Of a DNA stretch of 64,000 nucleotides, positions 62,213 to 64,000 are shown in pieces. The stretch comes from an uncultured Caldilineaceae bacterium (GTDB lineage: Bacteria; Chloroflexota; Anaerolineae; Caldilineales; Caldilineaceae). The translations under genes were made by a program, and so were the position numbers. The stretch is from assembly GCA_951812725.1 (NCBI GenBank), contig OX638330.1, forward strand, positions 434,001 through 498,000, given 5' to 3'. The notes beneath the pieces are model-generated. The model had not been told where the DNA came from. It did no database searches and saw nothing but the letters and a program-made list of their open reading frames with translations. Every line of letters starts with the position of its first letter. The first letter of the stretch is position 1.

Positions 62213-63196
62213 ATGATGGAGCAACGGCGATTTGGCGACACCGATCTGGTCAGTTCTGCGCTGGGGTTCGGCACGTGGGAGATGAGCACGACCGAATACG
62301 GCCACATCGATGTAGATGAGGCCAGCGCGGCCGTCGGCGCCGCGATCGACTACGGTATCACTCTGTTCGACACTGCAGAAGTCTACGGCCCCTACCACTC
62401 GGAAGAGATCCTGGGCCGTGCGCTGGGCCCCCGGCGCAAGGAGGTCGTCCTGGTGACCAAGGTGGGCTTCAAAGTCGACGGCACCCACGCGCGGGACTCG
62501 ACCCGTGAATGGGTGCTGGCCAGAACCGAAGGCTGCCTCCAGCGCCTGAATACCGATTGGATCGACCTGCTGCTGATCCACTGGCCAGACCACGACACCC
62601 CGTTCGCCGAGACGATGGGCGCGCTGGAAGAGTTGAAAACGGCGGGCAAGATCCGCCACTATGGGGTCTCCAACTTTACGGTGGAGATGATGAAAGAGTG
62701 CGAGCGACACGGCCACCTGGCGGCCAACCAGGTCGGATATCACCTGTTCGACCGGCGCATGGAGGCGCGGGTGCTGCCCTTCTGTCTGGAGCAGGGGATC
62801 GGGTTTATGGCCTACGGTACGCTGGGATTTGGCTTGCTCAGCGGCGCGTTTACGCCGGACACGACGTTTGAGGAAGGGGACTGGCGCTCAGCAGGCAACG
62901 CCTTCAATCTGCCGCTCTTTGAGCAGGAGCACTTTCTCAAGGAGCTGCGCTGTACCGAGCGATTGAAAACGCTCGCCGGGCGTGCTGGGAGGTCCGTGGC
63001 GCAACTGGCTATCGCGTGGGTGCTGGGCCACCCTGCGCTGTCGGTGGCGCTGGTCGGCATACGCAACCGGTCGGAACTCGAGGAGAACGTGGCTGCTGTC
63101 GATTGGAAGCTAACGGACGAAGAGCGGGCCGAAATCGACCGCATCTTTGCCGAGGAGGGCGTGCCGACCTACATCGATGCGCCCCAGGCGGTATAG
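62213..63196 (+). CDS. Aldo/keto reductase
   Basis: This 327-residue NADPH-dependent reductase of the AKR superfamily has the catalytic tetrad Asp53 and Tyr58 in LFDTAEVYG, Lys83 in LVTKVG, and His123 in LLLIHWPD. The cofactor-binding end reads SVALVGIRNRSELEENV. It reduces aldehydes or ketones in the cytoplasm. Two ATG codons (62213 and 62216) are possible; AGGACG lies just upstream. It stands after the binding-protein terminator and before an LLM flavin oxidoreductase. The substrate is unknown. Confidence 0.9.
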   Translation: MMEQRRFGDTDLVSSALGFGTWEMSTTEYGHIDVDEASAAVGAAIDYGITLFDTAEVYGPYHSEEILGRALGPRRKEVVLVTKVGFKVDGTHARDSTREWVLARTEGCLQRLNTDWIDLLLIHWPDHDTPFAETMGALEELKTAGKIRHYGVSNFTVEMMKECERHGHLAANQVGYHLFDRRMEARVLPFCLEQGIGFMAYGTLGFGLLSGAFTPDTTFEEGDWRSAGNAFNLPLFEQEHFLKELRCTERLKTLAGRAGRSVAQLAIAWVLGHPALSVALVGIRNRSELEENVAAVDWKLTDEERAEIDRIFAEEGVPTYIDAPQAV

Positions 63197-63606
63197 AAAA
63201 GCGCAGGTCAGAGAGCCTGCCGCCGCCGGGCGTACACCAGCGACCAGACGATCACCGCAAACAGGACTACGGGAGAAGCCAGGAAGGCCTCTTGGCTTAT
63301 GAACTCTAGATAACTTATTCGGTAATAGAGTCCCGGCGGGCAGCACGGGGCTGAAGCCGCCGTGCTGAGAGAGCAAAGCCCGTTCGGGCTGGCAGATCAA
63401 CCGTTTCGGGCCGTTTTTGGGGCGCTTGTCCGTTGTCCTACCACCGGCGTGTCCGTCGCCCTTTCAGCGCGACGGCTTTAGCCTCGCGCCCTCCGGCTGA
63501 CCATGAGCAAATCATTTTTCTAGTCTCAATTAGCCAGGGGATGAAGTCCTGTCCAAAGGAGTTGATCTACGGACATTCTGACCCGTTCTTGACAGGAGGT
63601 GCAGAG
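63197..63606. other. Intergenic region with short palindromes
   Basis: There is no gene. The region carries CAGCACGG/CCGTGCTG (63341-63348 and 63360-63367), AGCCCGTTCGGGCT near 63375, and a T-run after GGGCCG near 63412 that may act as terminator. A second copy of the repeat of 62049-62087 is at 63268-63303. Confidence 0.4.
63268..63303 (+). repeat. Short dispersed repeat, copy 2
   Basis: The stretch ACGGGAGAAGCC followed by AGGAAGGCC and a CTTGGCTTATGA end matches 62049-62087 with a few changes. Confidence 0.45.
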
Positions 63607-64000
63607 ATGAAGGGTAGCGTCAAGTTTGGCTGGAGGGTCCCGACTTTTCCACTCGATGGAAGCCGTGGGGGCATTTTCAGAGATCAGATATACGCATATC
63701 TGGACGCCATCCATGGGCGATTTGCGTCAGCCTGGGTGGGTGACCATTTTTTTGTGGCATGGCATGAGGCCCTGGATCCGATGAGGGACCTTTTGGAGTG
63801 TTGGACCATGCTAGCGCACCTGGCAGGCAAATACCCTGAGTTGCACTTTGGCAGTATGGTAGTGAACCATTCGTTTCGCGATCCCGCTTTGCTGGCCAAG
63901 ATGGCAGCTACCTTGCAAACGCTTGCCGGTGGGCGATTCATCCTGGGTCTCGGCGCAGGGGGGGTAGAAGAAGAACACCTCGCCTACGGCTATGAATTTC
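63607..64000 (+). CDS. LLM class flavin-dependent oxidoreductase, partial (N-terminal)
   Basis: The frame opens at ATG 63607, with AGGAGG nine bases upstream, and runs to the window edge without a stop. It encodes 131 residues that begin MKGSVKFGWRVPTFPL. The luciferase-like monooxygenase pattern is visible: WVGDHFF, the HFGSMVVNHSFRDPALLAKM block, and TLAGGRFILGLGAGGVEEEH. These enzymes use FMN or F420 to oxidise diverse small molecules. The C-terminal half lies outside the window. It follows an aldo/keto reductase on the same strand. Confidence 0.85.
   Translation, partial: MKGSVKFGWRVPTFPLDGSRGGIFRDQIYAYLDAIHGRFASAWVGDHFFVAWHEALDPMRDLLECWTMLAHLAGKYPELHFGSMVVNHSFRDPALLAKMAATLQTLAGGRFILGLGAGGVEEEHLAYGYEF

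Overview
This window looks like a chromosomal segment of a GC-rich bacterium, most likely a member of the Chloroflexota (Anaerolineae/Caldilineae-like). That placement is inferred from three things: proline/threonine linkers of the TATPT type in the RodZ-like protein, many ABC solute-binding lipoproteins with low-complexity Ala/Glu segments after the lipobox, and the abundance of peptide and sugar importers paired with PhyH, Gfo/Idh, amidase and M81 genes. No rRNA, tRNA or CRISPR array was seen. The window starts inside a minus-strand gene and ends inside a plus-strand LLM-type flavin oxidoreductase.

Layout. At 0-7.4 kb there is a membrane protein, two tandem PhyH dioxygenases, an HD-domain protein, a LarA-like nickel racemase/epimerase homologue, and a two-gene AAA ATPase/DUF4276 pair that looks like a defence module. 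At 7.6-12.6 kb there is a peptide-type ABC importer (solute-binding protein, DppB, DppC) whose dppB and dppC are separated by an inserted MazF-type toxin-antitoxin cassette. That cassette is flanked by a 44-bp duplication of the dppB 3' end. At 12.6-13.5 kb a second MazF-type pair has its antitoxin interrupted by a 286-bp MITE. At 13.6-18.3 kb there is a ribose-type sugar importer, followed by a Gfo/Idh oxidoreductase. At 20.1-28.6 kb a visibly more A+T-rich two-gene island encodes an 1194-aa protein and a 1641-aa DUF1998 helicase, best explained as a Druantia type III-like antiphage system. At 28.8-32.3 kb there is a catabolic cluster: TIM-barrel epimerase, penicillin-binding-type serine hydrolase, D-aminoacylase-like amidohydrolase. 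At 33-38 kb there are housekeeping genes, including two CPBP proteases and argH, and an XRE regulator. At 38.5-40.6 kb the DppD/DppF ATPases stand alone. At 42-45.6 kb there are envelope genes, and at 45.9-49.7 kb a family-1 sugar importer. At 49.8-51.8 kb a decayed IS3-family element precedes a truncated solute-binding gene, followed by a second dppBC pair. At 53.8-64 kb there are an M81 peptidase, a third PhyH, an amidase, a desaturase-Rieske fusion, a peptide-type solute-binding protein, an aldo/keto reductase and an LLM oxidoreductase.

How it fits together. The common theme is scavenging of peptides, amides, N-acyl-D-amino acids and sugars. Two permease pairs and two intact peptide-type binding proteins appear to share one DppDF ATPase pair in this window. 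Overlaid on this are defence and mobile features: Druantia-like, ATPase/Toprim-like, two toxin-antitoxin pairs, and an approximately 285-306-bp MITE family with GTAACTACT ends and 8-bp target duplications. There is also an IS3-family remnant and a fragment resembling a transposase zinc ribbon. Several promoters share a TACAAT or closely similar -10 box.
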